From Okibacterium sp. HSC-33S16 (lineage in GTDB: Bacteria > Actinomycetota > Actinomycetes > Actinomycetales > Microbacteriaceae), in the NCBI RefSeq assembly GCF_024171565.1, contig NZ_JALJZZ010000006.1:186001-250000 (forward strand): a stretch of DNA of 64,000 nt, given 5' to 3'. The notes below the pieces were generated by a model. It ran no database searches. It was not told the origin of the DNA and saw nothing but the letters and a program-made list of their open reading frames with translations. Of this stretch, positions 9,360-17,036 are shown in pieces; within the stretch, counting starts at the first letter, position 1; each line of letters opens with the position of its first letter. The position numbers and the translations under genes are program-made.

Positions 9360-10727
9360 GTGGTAGATCCAAACGACCCGGTGGTATTGGCAGATGACTC
9401 TGTGATTGCCGGCTTGGACTATTGGCGTGAACTGCCGATCAAGCAACAACCGCAATGGCCGGACACGGATGCTGTCGCTCACGCGTCAGCACAGATCGCG
9501 TCGTTCCCTCCGCTCGTCTTCGCCGGCGAGGTCGACATCCTGCGCGAACGGCTCGCACGCGCGGCCTCCGGAGATGCCTTCCTGCTCCAGGGTGGCGACT
9601 GTGCCGAAACGTTTGCTGGTGCGACGGCCGACCAGATCCGCAACCGGGTGAAGACCATCCTGCAGATGGCCGTCGTTCTCACCTACGGTGCGTCGATGCC
9701 CGTGATCAAGATGGGTCGCATGGCCGGCCAGTTTGCCAAGCCGCGTTCGAGCGACACCGAGACCCGCGGCGATGTCACCTTGCCCGCGTACCGCGGCGAC
9801 ATCGTCAACGGCTACGACTTCACCCCGGAGTCGCGTCGCGCCGACCCGGCACGACTCGTTGAGGGCTACCACACGGCGGCATCCACGCTCAACCTCATCC
9901 GTGCGTTCACGCAGGGCGGCTTCGCTGACCTGCGCGAGGTGCACAGCTGGAACAAGGGCTTCGCGGCCAACCCGGCCAATCACCGGTACGAGCAACTGGC
10001 CCGTGATATCGACAAGGCCATCCGGTTCATGGAGGCGGCTGGCGCTGACTTCGACGAACTGAAGCGCGTCGAGTTCTACACCGGCCACGAGGGCCTCCTG
10101 ATGGACTACGAGCGGCCGATGACACGGATCGACTCGCGCACCGGAACGCCATACAACACGTCGTCCCACTTCCTGTGGATCGGGGAGCGCACGCGCGACC
10201 TCGATGGTGCCCACGTCGACTTCCTCTCCCGGGTGCGTAACCCGATCGGAGTGAAGCTCGGTCCGTCGACGACGCCCGAGACCATGCAGAAGCTCATCGA
10301 CAAGCTGGACCCGAACCGTGAGCCCGGTCGCCTGACCTTCATCACGCGGATGGGTGCCGGCAAGATTCGCGACGCCCTGCCTCCGCTGCTGGAAGCGATC
10401 AAGGCGTCGGATGCCAATCCGCTGTGGGTCACTGACCCGATGCACGGCAACGGAATCACGACGCCCAACGGGTACAAGACGCGTCGGTTCGACGACGTGG
10501 TCGACGAGGTCAAGGGCTTCTTCGAAGCACACCGGGCAGCAGGAACGCACCCGGGTGGAATCCATGTCGAGCTGACCGGTGACGACGTCACCGAGTGCCT
10601 CGGTGGTTCGGAGCAGCTCGACGAAGCCGCTTTGGCCACGAGGTACGAGTCGCTCTGCGATCCTCGCCTCAACCACATGCAGTCCCTCGAGCTTGCCTTC
10701 CTGGTGGCTGAGGAACTGGCGAAGTAA
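9360..10727 (+). CDS. aroG: 3-deoxy-7-phosphoheptulonate synthase, class II
   Basis: The first enzyme of the shikimate pathway, which joins phosphoenolpyruvate and erythrose 4-phosphate to DAHP. The 455-residue chain is of the plant-like class II (AroA-II), with FLLQGGDCAETF (metal-binding Cys), KMGRMAGQFAKPRS, the ESRRADP loop, WVTDPMHGNG and GGIHVELTG. The length matches the M. tuberculosis-type enzyme. The start is a GTG at 9360 with AGGA 10 bases upstream. A strong bidirectional terminator separates it from the convergent PASTA kinase gene, its neighbour in M. tuberculosis as well. Confidence 0.96.
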   Translation: MVDPNDPVVLADDSVIAGLDYWRELPIKQQPQWPDTDAVAHASAQIASFPPLVFAGEVDILRERLARAASGDAFLLQGGDCAETFAGATADQIRNRVKTILQMAVVLTYGASMPVIKMGRMAGQFAKPRSSDTETRGDVTLPAYRGDIVNGYDFTPESRRADPARLVEGYHTAASTLNLIRAFTQGGFADLREVHSWNKGFAANPANHRYEQLARDIDKAIRFMEAAGADFDELKRVEFYTGHEGLLMDYERPMTRIDSRTGTPYNTSSHFLWIGERTRDLDGAHVDFLSRVRNPIGVKLGPSTTPETMQKLIDKLDPNREPGRLTFITRMGAGKIRDALPPLLEAIKASDANPLWVTDPMHGNGITTPNGYKTRRFDDVVDEVKGFFEAHRAAGTHPGGIHVELTGDDVTECLGGSEQLDEAALATRYESLCDPRLNHMQSLELAFLVAEELAK

Positions 10728-10742
10728 GACACTCCGTACGAC

Positions 10743-10780
10743 AACGAACCCCCTCGAGCCGCGGCTCGAGGGGGTTCGTT
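10743..10780. terminator. Bidirectional terminator between aroG and the PASTA kinase gene
   Basis: An uninterrupted 19-bp inverted repeat (left arm AACGAACCCCCTCGAGCCG) lies in the 98-bp gap between the two convergent genes. There is no long T-run, which is common for GC-rich actinobacterial terminators. Confidence 0.85.
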
Positions 10781-10825
10781 GGTTGCGGCGCGACCGGGGT
10801 CAGGCACAGTCGCCAGTATCGACGT

Positions 10826-12763
10826 TTAGGGTGCTTCGAAGAGGTACGAGGTCAGCGTCACCGTCGACCCGCGCTTAATGGCGGTGCCGCCTGCTGGGTC
10901 TGACTGGTCGACGGTCACGAGTGGGAAGCCCCAGTTGGCCTCGGCCACGTCGCTGATCACCTTCACCGTGAAGCCGAGCTTCTCGAGTTCTGTCTTCGCC
11001 TCGGCCAGGATCCGGCCGCTGACGTCCGGAACCGTGACGAGGTCCTGGCCCTTGGAAACCACCAGGGTGATAGTGTCGCCCGGGCGGACGGTGCCCTCGG
11101 GCACGTCCGCGCCCAGCACGGTGCCCTTGTCGACGTCGTCGCTGAATTCTTCCCTGCTCTTGTCTGCCACAACGAGGCCGCGATCGGTCAGTGCCGCGCG
11201 TGCCTCATCGGGAGTCATTCCGGCGACGGAAGGGATACCCCCGAGTGAGACCGCAATATCGACGGTTTCGCCTTGAAGGATTTCACCGCCTGCCGACAGA
11301 TCGGCGCCGCTGGAAGCATCCGTCGCTGTCAGAACGAGTCCTTCGCCAGCGTCACCGTTGAATTGTTCATCGACGGCGCCGAGGGTGAGCCGGTTGTCGG
11401 TGAGGAACGCTTCAACGTCGGTGCGGCTCATTCCGGCCATAGCGGGCAGTGCGACCGGGGCGCGGCCGAGGGACACATTCACCGTGACGGCGCTGCCCTT
11501 ATCGACGAATGCTCCGGACGCCGGGTCGGTGCTTGAGACAAGACCGGCCGTGACGTCGAAGTTGTACTCCTCGCCCCGTGTCACCGTGAGGCCGAGTTCT
11601 TCGAGTGTCTGTGCCGCCGCGTCTGGGTCCTCATTGACGAGGGAGGGGATCGAGACGGAGGAGCCGGGCCCGGCCGCGAAATACCAGCCGGTACCGCCGG
11701 AAAGCGCCGCGAGAAGCAGGATGAGGCCGAGGATCCAGTAGCCCTTGGTGCGACGTTTGGCAGTCACCGTGCTCAGCGCGGATGCGGCGTCGACCGGGTC
11801 GACGGGGTCGGTGCGCATGGAGGGTGACGTCAGTACCTGCGTGAAGCCGTCGACATCGCTTGCGGGTGGAGGTGTTGCCATCACCATGGTGGCCTGGCTG
11901 TTTGAGGAACCACCGTAGCCGAGCTGCTTTTCGACCTCTCGAAGCCGCTCCAGCAGTTCTCGAGCGTCGGCGGGGCGCTGGTCAGGAGAGCGTTCGGTGG
12001 CCCACAGCACGAGATCGTCGAGCGCGTCTGGAACATCGGGGTTCACGGCGCTCGGCCGCGGCACCGACTCGTTGGCGTGCTGGTAGGCGATCTGCATGGG
12101 CTGTTCGCCCTTGTACGGCTGCTCACCGGTGAGCATCTCGTACATCATGATGCCGAGCGCGTAGATGTCGCTGCGGGCGTCAGCAACGCCGCGGGTGACG
12201 AGTTCGGGGGAGAGGTAGGCGATGGTGCCGAGCAGCGATTGGCCCGTAGCGGTGTTGGCGCTGGCCGCACGCGCAAGTCCGAAGTCGCTGATCTTGATGC
12301 GGCCGTCATCGGCGAGGAGTACGTTCTCCGGCTTGACGTCGCGGTGGATGATGCCGGCGCGGTGGGCTGCGGCGAGCCCACTGGTGACTGCATCCATGAT
12401 GTCCATCACCTGGCGGGCGGTCAGCTTGCCGTGGTCACGCAGCAGTTCGCGCAGGGTGATTCCCGGCAGGTACTCCATCACCAGGTAGGCGAGGTCGGAG
12501 TCCTGGCCCTGGTCGAAGACGCTGACGACGTGCGGATCGGCAAGACGCGCGGCGCTTCGCGCTTCCTGGACGAACCGGTTGCGGAAGTTGCTGTCGTCAG
12601 CGAGGTGTCCGTGCATGACCTTGATCGCAACGCGCCGTTCGAGGCGGCGGTCGGTTGCCAGGTAAACCGTCGCCATACCACCCCGGGCGATGCGAGAGCG
12701 CACGTCATAACGGTCGTCAATGAGACGTCCGATAATCGGGTCGGTTTGTTGGCTGGTTGTCAC
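10826..12763 (-). CDS. pknL: PASTA-domain Ser/Thr protein kinase (PknL-type)
   Basis: A 645-residue receptor-like kinase. The cytosolic kinase domain occupies about 1-280, with glycine-rich loop IARGGMATVY, ATP-binding Lys48 (VAIKV), catalytic HRDVKPEN (Asp142) and DFG (Asp160). One transmembrane helix follows at about 342-362. The extracellular part holds four PASTA repeats (about 370-645), which bind peptidoglycan fragments or lipid II in known members. It starts with a GTG, seven bases after TAGACT, so it looks leaderless. Position beside aroG and an Rv2175c-like gene points to the pknL locus, although M. tuberculosis PknL itself, as I recall, lacks PASTA repeats. It probably senses cell-wall state next to the division cluster. 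Confidence 0.93.
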   Translation of the reverse strand: MTTSQQTDPIIGRLIDDRYDVRSRIARGGMATVYLATDRRLERRVAIKVMHGHLADDSNFRNRFVQEARSAARLADPHVVSVFDQGQDSDLAYLVMEYLPGITLRELLRDHGKLTARQVMDIMDAVTSGLAAAHRAGIIHRDVKPENVLLADDGRIKISDFGLARAASANTATGQSLLGTIAYLSPELVTRGVADARSDIYALGIMMYEMLTGEQPYKGEQPMQIAYQHANESVPRPSAVNPDVPDALDDLVLWATERSPDQRPADARELLERLREVEKQLGYGGSSNSQATMVMATPPPASDVDGFTQVLTSPSMRTDPVDPVDAASALSTVTAKRRTKGYWILGLILLLAALSGGTGWYFAAGPGSSVSIPSLVNEDPDAAAQTLEELGLTVTRGEEYNFDVTAGLVSSTDPASGAFVDKGSAVTVNVSLGRAPVALPAMAGMSRTDVEAFLTDNRLTLGAVDEQFNGDAGEGLVLTATDASSGADLSAGGEILQGETVDIAVSLGGIPSVAGMTPDEARAALTDRGLVVADKSREEFSDDVDKGTVLGADVPEGTVRPGDTITLVVSKGQDLVTVPDVSGRILAEAKTELEKLGFTVKVISDVAEANWGFPLVTVDQSDPAGGTAIKRGSTVTLTSYLFEAP

Positions 12764-12770
12764 GAACGAA

Positions 12771-12776
12771 AGTCTA
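12771..12776 (-). promoter_or_regulatory. Putative -10 box of the PASTA kinase gene (leaderless)
   Basis: On the minus strand TAGACT is followed by seven bases and then the GTG start. There is no ribosome binding site in that gap. Confidence 0.5.
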
Positions 12777-12875
12777 TGGAGCCGTGAACGCTCAGCGCTG
12801 GCAAAACACCGTGCGCCCCGCTAATCAGGGTCAATTCGTGACCTGATCGTAAGGTTGTCCCGGCGCGTACGTCGA

Positions 12876-14006
12876 TCAACCCAGCTCGGCGAGCCAGGCG
12901 CGCGCCGATGCTTCCCACTTCGCGTATGCGTCGGGATGATCGGACTTTTGTACCGCCTGGGCCGCCGCGGTCACGCTCATCGATTGCCAGCCGGGTACAT
13001 CGAGCAGGCCTGACGTCAGACCGGGATTCGGATTCGACGAACCGCCGAAGAACGCCTTGGTGGCCCGTATCGGGTCACGTACCTGGTCGGCGGTGCCCCA
13101 TCCCATGCTCGGGCGCTGCTGGAACAAGCCCATCGAATCGCGGTCGCCGTGCTGCACGTTGCGAAGACTCGACTCCTGCGCTGCAGCGGCAAGCGCGATA
13201 ACGATGCCGTAGTCACCGACGCCCAATGAACGGGCGGTTGACACGATCACTGACGCGTTCGCGCGCATTTCCGCGGACAGCGGTGTCACAGTCTGGGGTG
13301 TCTGGGGCGCCTGCAGAGGCGGCGCTGGGGCAGGAGCCGGAGCCGGAGCCGCTTGCGTGGCGCCGGCTGCGGGGATGGCGATGTTCTGTCCCGGGTAGAT
13401 GATGCTGGCGGAACTCAGGCCGTTCGCCGCGAAGACAGCGGCAACACTGACGCCATGCGCGGACGCGATGCCGGAAATGGTGTCGCCGGAAACCACGGTG
13501 TACGTTGAGGCGGCCGGGGCCGACGGTGCCGGCGTTGGGGCATCCGGACTGGCCGTTGCCCCGGTCAGAAGGAGAACCTGGCCGGGGAAGATCATGCTGG
13601 ACCAACCCAGTCCATTGAGCGCGAGGACTGACGCCGTGGCGAGACCGAATTTCGAAGCGATGCCAGAAATAGTGTCACCTGACTCGACGGTGTACTGCGC
13701 GGGCGCGGCCTGGACGACGACAGGGGCCGGGGCGGCACGTGGGGGAGTCGGTGCAGGAACGCTCGAGCGTGGCTTCGGCGCAGAAGGCGCGGCGTGAGCT
13801 GTCGCGGGCAGGGCGATCTGCATGCTGGCCGCGATGGATCCGGTCAAGACCAGCGGCAACGTGAGGTTGCGGGTGCGACGGCGGCTTGCCGCGCGGGCGG
13901 CGGTGCGCAGCGCAAGCGCCGATTCGGCGGTGTCGGTGGAGTCCGACGTCCGGTCGGAGTCCGAAGTGGCTGGAGAGAGTAGGTAAGACGCTGGTGGCAA
14001 CGGCAT
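12876..14006 (-). CDS. Secreted or membrane-anchored LysM protein with lysozyme-like C-terminal domain
   Basis: A 376-residue cell-wall protein. After a Ser/Arg-rich cytoplasmic stretch there is one hydrophobic segment ending in an Ala-rich ATAHA (about 48-72), a signal peptide or anchor. Two LysM repeats follow (about 105-148 and 172-215, each with YTV..GDTISGIA), separated by Pro/Ala linkers. LysM binds peptidoglycan. The C-terminal region from about 250 contains IALAAAAQESSLRNV and DRDSMGLFQQRPS, a pattern seen in actinobacterial lytic-transglycosylase/Rpf-like domains; the ES glutamate could be catalytic. The ATG at 14006 was chosen because GGGGGT lies eight bases upstream; an ATG at 14042 is possible. 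It is transcribed towards the PASTA kinase gene, 112 bp away. Confidence 0.85.
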   Translation of the reverse strand: MPLPPASYLLSPATSDSDRTSDSTDTAESALALRTAARAASRRRTRNLTLPLVLTGSIAASMQIALPATAHAAPSAPKPRSSVPAPTPPRAAPAPVVVQAAPAQYTVESGDTISGIASKFGLATASVLALNGLGWSSMIFPGQVLLLTGATASPDAPTPAPSAPAASTYTVVSGDTISGIASAHGVSVAAVFAANGLSSASIIYPGQNIAIPAAGATQAAPAPAPAPAPPLQAPQTPQTVTPLSAEMRANASVIVSTARSLGVGDYGIVIALAAAAQESSLRNVQHGDRDSMGLFQQRPSMGWGTADQVRDPIRATKAFFGGSSNPNPGLTSGLLDVPGWQSMSVTAAAQAVQKSDHPDAYAKWEASARAWLAELG

Positions 14007-14145
14007 GGGATGACCCCCGTTCGTGTGACAGTCGGTACACACGTTCCCACAGAGTTGTGTCGCGAGTCAATCAATGTGACTGGTGTGACTGGTGCGAAAC
14101 AGGCGAGTTGATACTTCGTGAGTGGGATCCGGTCGGGCGGCATGG

Positions 14146-14151
14146 CAGACT
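14146..14151 (+). promoter_or_regulatory. Putative -10 box of the Rv2175c-like gene (leaderless)
   Basis: CAGACT lies six bases before the GTG start at 14158, and no Shine-Dalgarno sequence is present. Confidence 0.4.
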
Positions 14152-14157
14152 CTTACC

Positions 14158-14499
14158 GTGACGAACATCTTTCCTGAGCGCCAGTGGCTGACTCTTTCTG
14201 AGACCGCTGACGCACTTGGTGTAACCCAGAGCCGAATTCGTAAACTCATCGAGGAGCGCCAGCTCGTCGCCGTCAAGCGCGATGGTGTATTGAGCATTCC
14301 CGCGGACTTCCTTCGCGACAATGAGCCGCTGAGCGAGCTGCGTGGCACTCTCTTCGTGCTCGGCGATGCTGGCTTCCGCGACGATGACGCGATTCAGTGG
14401 TTGCTCACTGAGGAGGAGAGCCTGCAGGTCGCTCCCATCGACGCGCTTCGTGCCGGTCGCAAGGCCGAAGTCCGCCGGGTAGCTCAGGCTCTCGCCTAA
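14158..14499 (+). CDS. Rv2175c-like HTH DNA-binding protein
   Basis: A 113-residue protein with an N-terminal winged HTH of the excisionase/MerR-like type (LTLSETADALGVTQSRIRKL, about residues 11-31) and a C-terminal helical part ending in an Arg/Ala-rich tail. It matches the actinobacterial family of M. tuberculosis Rv2175c, a DNA-binding protein reported as a substrate of PknL, and it lies beside a pknL-like gene here too. The GTG at 14158 was chosen over an upstream ATG at 14122 because the -10-like CAGACT lies between them. Target genes are unknown. It diverges from the LysM gene and converges on the prenyl synthase gene. Confidence 0.85.
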   Translation: MTNIFPERQWLTLSETADALGVTQSRIRKLIEERQLVAVKRDGVLSIPADFLRDNEPLSELRGTLFVLGDAGFRDDDAIQWLLTEEESLQVAPIDALRAGRKAEVRRVAQALA

Positions 14500-14535
14500 A
14501 GGGTCGAGCTCGCTCGGTCGAATTCGCGCGGTCGC

Positions 14536-15642
14536 TTAGTAAGTTCGCCGCGTGACAGCGTCCGCCAGGTCGCGGAGTTGTGCCGTTGCGGTCGGCGACA
14601 GTGATGCCGACGCCAGAGACCTCGTTGCACGGTCGACGTTATTCTCGATCATCGCTTCAACCTGATCGACGGCGCCGGATTCCCGAATCGTCGCTTGGAG
14701 GGCCGCAATCTGGGTGTCATCCATGTCGGGGTCGCCGAGGAGCTCGTCGAGGATCCGTCGCGCTGATGCAGGAATTGCGGTGCGAGTCAGGGCAATCAGG
14801 ACTGTGCGCTTGCCCTCCCGGAGATCGTCGCCACTGGGCTTCCCGGTGACGGCCGCGTCGCCGAAGACACCCAGCAGGTCGTCACGAAGCTGGAAAGCCA
14901 CTCCCAATGGCAATCCAAACGACCTCAGCGCCCCCAGTTGGTCGGCTGTGGCGCCCGCGAGGAGAGCGCCAAGCGCAAGCGGGCTCTCGATGCTGTACTT
15001 CGCAGACTTATAGATGAGGACCTGCTGTGCACGGCTGAGTTGTGACTCGTCGTCGTGTGCGCGCCAGGCTCGCTCTTCGAGGATGTCGAGGTACTGGCCG
15101 GCGGTGACTTCGGTGCGCATCCGGTTGAACTCGGAACGGGCGGCGCGGGCGACCGGTCGCGAGCACCTATCAAGGGCGTCGTCGAGCAGCTCGTCGCTCC
15201 AGCCAAGCAGCAGGTCGCCGAGGAGCGTCGCTGCCGCGCGACCATACTCTTCCCCGTTTCCAGCCCATCCGCCGTCGGTATGCAGCTGTTCGAAACGGCG
15301 GTGTCCACTTGGCGCGCCCCGCCGGGTGTCGGAGTTGTCGATGATGTCATCGTGAATCAGAGCCGCTGCGTGAAAAATCTCTAGCGCGCTTGCCACGGAA
15401 ATGATGTCGTCGAGGCTGGCTGCACCGTCCGCTGGAGGGTGCCCGGGTGCTTCAGAAACGCTTTGCCAGCCCCAGTAGCAGAACCGTGCACGGAACCTCT
15501 TGCCACCGCTGAGAAACTCCCGAGAAAAGGCGGCAAAGGGATCCAGTCCCGACCCTACCTGAGCGAGAATTGTCTTCCTCGATGTAATGAACTCGCCAAT
15601 CCGAGACTGGACAAGGTCGTTCAGATTGACGGTTTCATTCAC
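14536..15642 (-). CDS. idsA: Polyprenyl diphosphate synthase (GGPP/FPP-type)
   Basis: A 368-residue all-helical trans-prenyltransferase that condenses isopentenyl diphosphate with allylic diphosphates. Both aspartate-rich motifs are present: DDIID at residues 98-102 (FARM) and RDDLLGVFGD near 255 (SARM). GGKRFRARF supplies the diphosphate-binding lysine and arginines. Two small residues and His upstream of the first motif (FHAAALIH) suggest a geranylgeranyl- or longer-chain product, but this is a weak inference. The start is a GTG at 15642. The prenyl products could feed menaquinone, carotenoids or the lipid carrier used by the cell-wall enzymes encoded next door. Confidence 0.92.
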   Translation of the reverse strand: MNETVNLNDLVQSRIGEFITSRKTILAQVGSGLDPFAAFSREFLSGGKRFRARFCYWGWQSVSEAPGHPPADGAASLDDIISVASALEIFHAAALIHDDIIDNSDTRRGAPSGHRRFEQLHTDGGWAGNGEEYGRAAATLLGDLLLGWSDELLDDALDRCSRPVARAARSEFNRMRTEVTAGQYLDILEERAWRAHDDESQLSRAQQVLIYKSAKYSIESPLALGALLAGATADQLGALRSFGLPLGVAFQLRDDLLGVFGDAAVTGKPSGDDLREGKRTVLIALTRTAIPASARRILDELLGDPDMDDTQIAALQATIRESGAVDQVEAMIENNVDRATRSLASASLSPTATAQLRDLADAVTRRTY

Positions 15643-15722
15643 ATCGCTAGCCTAGCCATCAGAGCGACGCTAGAATTGACAGGGATGAACCTGCGTCGCA
15701 CCCGAAGTTGGAGGGGAACATC

Positions 15723-16106
15723 ATGCCACTGTCTGAACAGGAGCAACGGCTTCTTGATGAGATGGAGCGCAACCTCTACAGGAACGACGCTGATTTCGTC
15801 TCGACCGTCGGAAACCGTAAGGGCCGCCCGAGCTATCGCAATATTGCCGTCGGCTGCGTCGTCACCATTGTGGGTGCCGGAGCTCTCGTCGCTGGCGTGA
15901 TTCTCCAGCAGCCCATCATCGGCATCATCGGTTTTGCCGCGATGCTGGTCGGGGTCATGGTTGCCATTTCTCCAGGGAAGGGCACACCTGGTGCTGAGCC
16001 GCGTTCTGCATTCCCCGGGGCAGCAGGCGGAACCAAGCCGAAGGCGTCCGCGTCATTTATGGATCGGATGAATGATCGCTGGGATAAGCGACAAGACGAT
16101 CACTAA
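15723..16106 (+). CDS. DUF3040 membrane protein
   Basis: A 127-residue protein. The N-terminus MPLSEQEQRLLDEMER is the signature of the actinobacterial DUF3040 family. Two adjacent transmembrane helices follow (about 44-66 and 68-86), and the hydrophilic tail ends in a basic/Asp-rich segment. The family (M. tuberculosis Rv2169c as I recall) regularly lies just upstream of the dcw cluster, and its function is not known. The ATG at 15723 has GGAGGGGA ten bases upstream; the in-frame ATG at 15708 would sit inside that ribosome binding site. A terminator follows, so it is not part of the mraZ transcript. Confidence 0.88.
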   Translation: MPLSEQEQRLLDEMERNLYRNDADFVSTVGNRKGRPSYRNIAVGCVVTIVGAGALVAGVILQQPIIGIIGFAAMLVGVMVAISPGKGTPGAEPRSAFPGAAGGTKPKASASFMDRMNDRWDKRQDDH

Positions 16107-16152
16107 GTAATTCTTCGTCTCGACGGTCACGCCGAGACCCGCAACGTCTGAG

Positions 16153-16184
16153 AAGGGCCGACCATCATGGTCGGTCCTTTTTTG
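16153..16184 (+). terminator. Rho-independent terminator of the DUF3040 gene
   Basis: The arms AAGGGCCGACCA and TGGTCGGTCCTT form a 12-bp stem with one G-T pair and a 3-base loop, followed by a run of Ts. Confidence 0.88.
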
Positions 16185-16255
16185 TTGCCATTTTTCGGTC
16201 GCCGACCGGCTCGCCCGAGCCACGATTCTCGCGCGGATAGCCACGATCGCTTGTA

Positions 16256-16271
16256 CTCCACTTTGCTCCAC
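16256..16271 (-). promoter_or_regulatory. MraZ-box-like repeat pair (inverted orientation)
   Basis: On the minus strand GTGGAGCAAAGTGGAG contains two GTGGAG units exactly 10 bp apart, the same unit and spacing as the triplet in front of mraZ but facing away from it, about 180 bp upstream. Binding by MraZ is inferred. Confidence 0.45.
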
Positions 16272-16348
16272 CGGTTGTCGCCGAGCCACTCGAGCTGAAG
16301 CTCACGGGCCTGGGAGACGGCCCCAGCGCCATCCTTTCGACCCGATAG

Positions 16349-16364
16349 CTCCATTTCCCTCCAC
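16349..16364 (-). promoter_or_regulatory. Second inverted MraZ-box-like pair
   Basis: On the minus strand GTGGAGGGAAATGGAG has a GTGGAG and an ATGGAG unit 10 bp apart. It resembles the 16256-16271 pair and the mraZ-proximal triplet. Confidence 0.4.
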
Positions 16365-16435
16365 CGCTGTGTGCCCCGTAATGGTGCGGAATTTCGACAA
16401 GCGAATAGTGCGATTACGCCGGTTTTCGTAGATAT

Positions 16436-16461
16436 GTGGGGCTAAGTGGAGTAAAGTGGAG
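16436..16461 (+). promoter_or_regulatory. MraZ operator: three GTGGRG boxes with 10-bp period
   Basis: GTGGGG at 16436, GTGGAG at 16446 and GTGGAG at 16456 are spaced by exactly one helical turn. MraZ is known to bind TGGGN-type direct repeats with 10-bp spacing in front of its own operon. The boxes lie 41-66 bp before the mraZ ATG and just after a possible -10 element (TAGATA at 16429), a position suited to autorepression. Confidence 0.75.
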
Positions 16462-16501
16462 GCAACCTGATGCGTGGCCGGAATCGAAGGGGGGTCTGCC
16501 G

Positions 16502-16933
16502 ATGTTTCTTGGCACCTATGCCCCCAAGCTCGACGAAAAAGGCCGCATCATCCTCCCCGCGAAGTTTCGGGACGAACTGGCCGGGGGAGTCGTCATGACT
16601 CGCGGGCAGGAACACTGCGTTTACGTGTTCAGCACTCGTGAGTTCGAAGCGCTTCACGACAAGATTCGCCAGGCGCCCGTCACCAGCAAGCAAGCCCGTG
16701 ACTACCTCCGTGTCTTTCTCTCCGGAGCGAGCGCCGAGACACCGGACAAGCAGAACCGGGTCACCGTGCCGGCTTCGCTCCGGACCTATGCCGGGCTGTC
16801 GCGCGACCTCACCGTGATCGGTGCCGGAAGCCGTGCCGAAATCTGGGACACCGAGGCCTGGGAGAAGTACCTCGAAGAGCAGGAAGCTGCCTTCGCCGAC
16901 ACCGCAGAGGAGGTGATTCCTGGATTGTTCTAG
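16502..16933 (+). CDS. mraZ: Transcriptional regulator MraZ
   Basis: A 143-residue protein with two tandem SpoVT/AbrB-like swapped-hairpin domains (about 5-47 with [17 protein letters not shown], and 76-119 with [13 protein letters not shown]). MraZ forms an octameric ring and controls the dcw operon by binding repeated boxes upstream, which are visible here. The ATG at 16502 begins the conserved [11 protein letters not shown] and is preceded by AAGGGGGG. An in-frame ATG at 16436 is rejected because it would put the operator inside the coding region. It opens the division/cell-wall cluster. Confidence 0.96.
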   Translation: MFLGTYAPKLDEKGRIILPAKFRDELAGGVVMTRGQEHCVYVFSTREFEALHDKIRQAPVTSKQARDYLRVFLSGASAETPDKQNRVTVPASLRTYAGLSRDLTVIGAGSRAEIWDTEAWEKYLEEQEAAFADTAEEVIPGLF

Positions 16934-17036
16934 TCCCTGAGCTCTGACTCCCAGCCGTTCGCTCGCCCTGACACACTTCCCCGGTGCCAGGTCCGAATGG
17001 ATGGGGATCAGGATTCAGGGGCAGTCCGGAGAAACT

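Larger units (their letters stand above)
16107..16501. other. 395-bp intergenic region between DUF3040 and mraZ
   Basis: The region holds a terminator at its left end (16153-16184) and three clusters of GTGGRG repeats with a 10-bp period, two read on the minus strand and one on the plus strand in front of mraZ. A minus-strand ORF (16354 down to 16127) has no recognisable family and runs through the terminator, so no gene is called. Confidence 0.7.

Noticed and set aside
8337-9482. 381-codon minus-strand ORF across glkA, plsC and aroG
   Set aside because: It overlaps three well-supported plus-strand genes and encodes no recognisable domain.
9486-10676. 396-codon minus-strand ORF opposite aroG
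   Set aside because: Shadow frame of the clearly identified DAHP synthase gene.
16127-16354. 75-codon minus-strand ORF upstream of mraZ
   Set aside because: It passes through the DUF3040 terminator, its GGAGGG is only two bases from the ATG, and the repeats in it are better explained as MraZ boxes.
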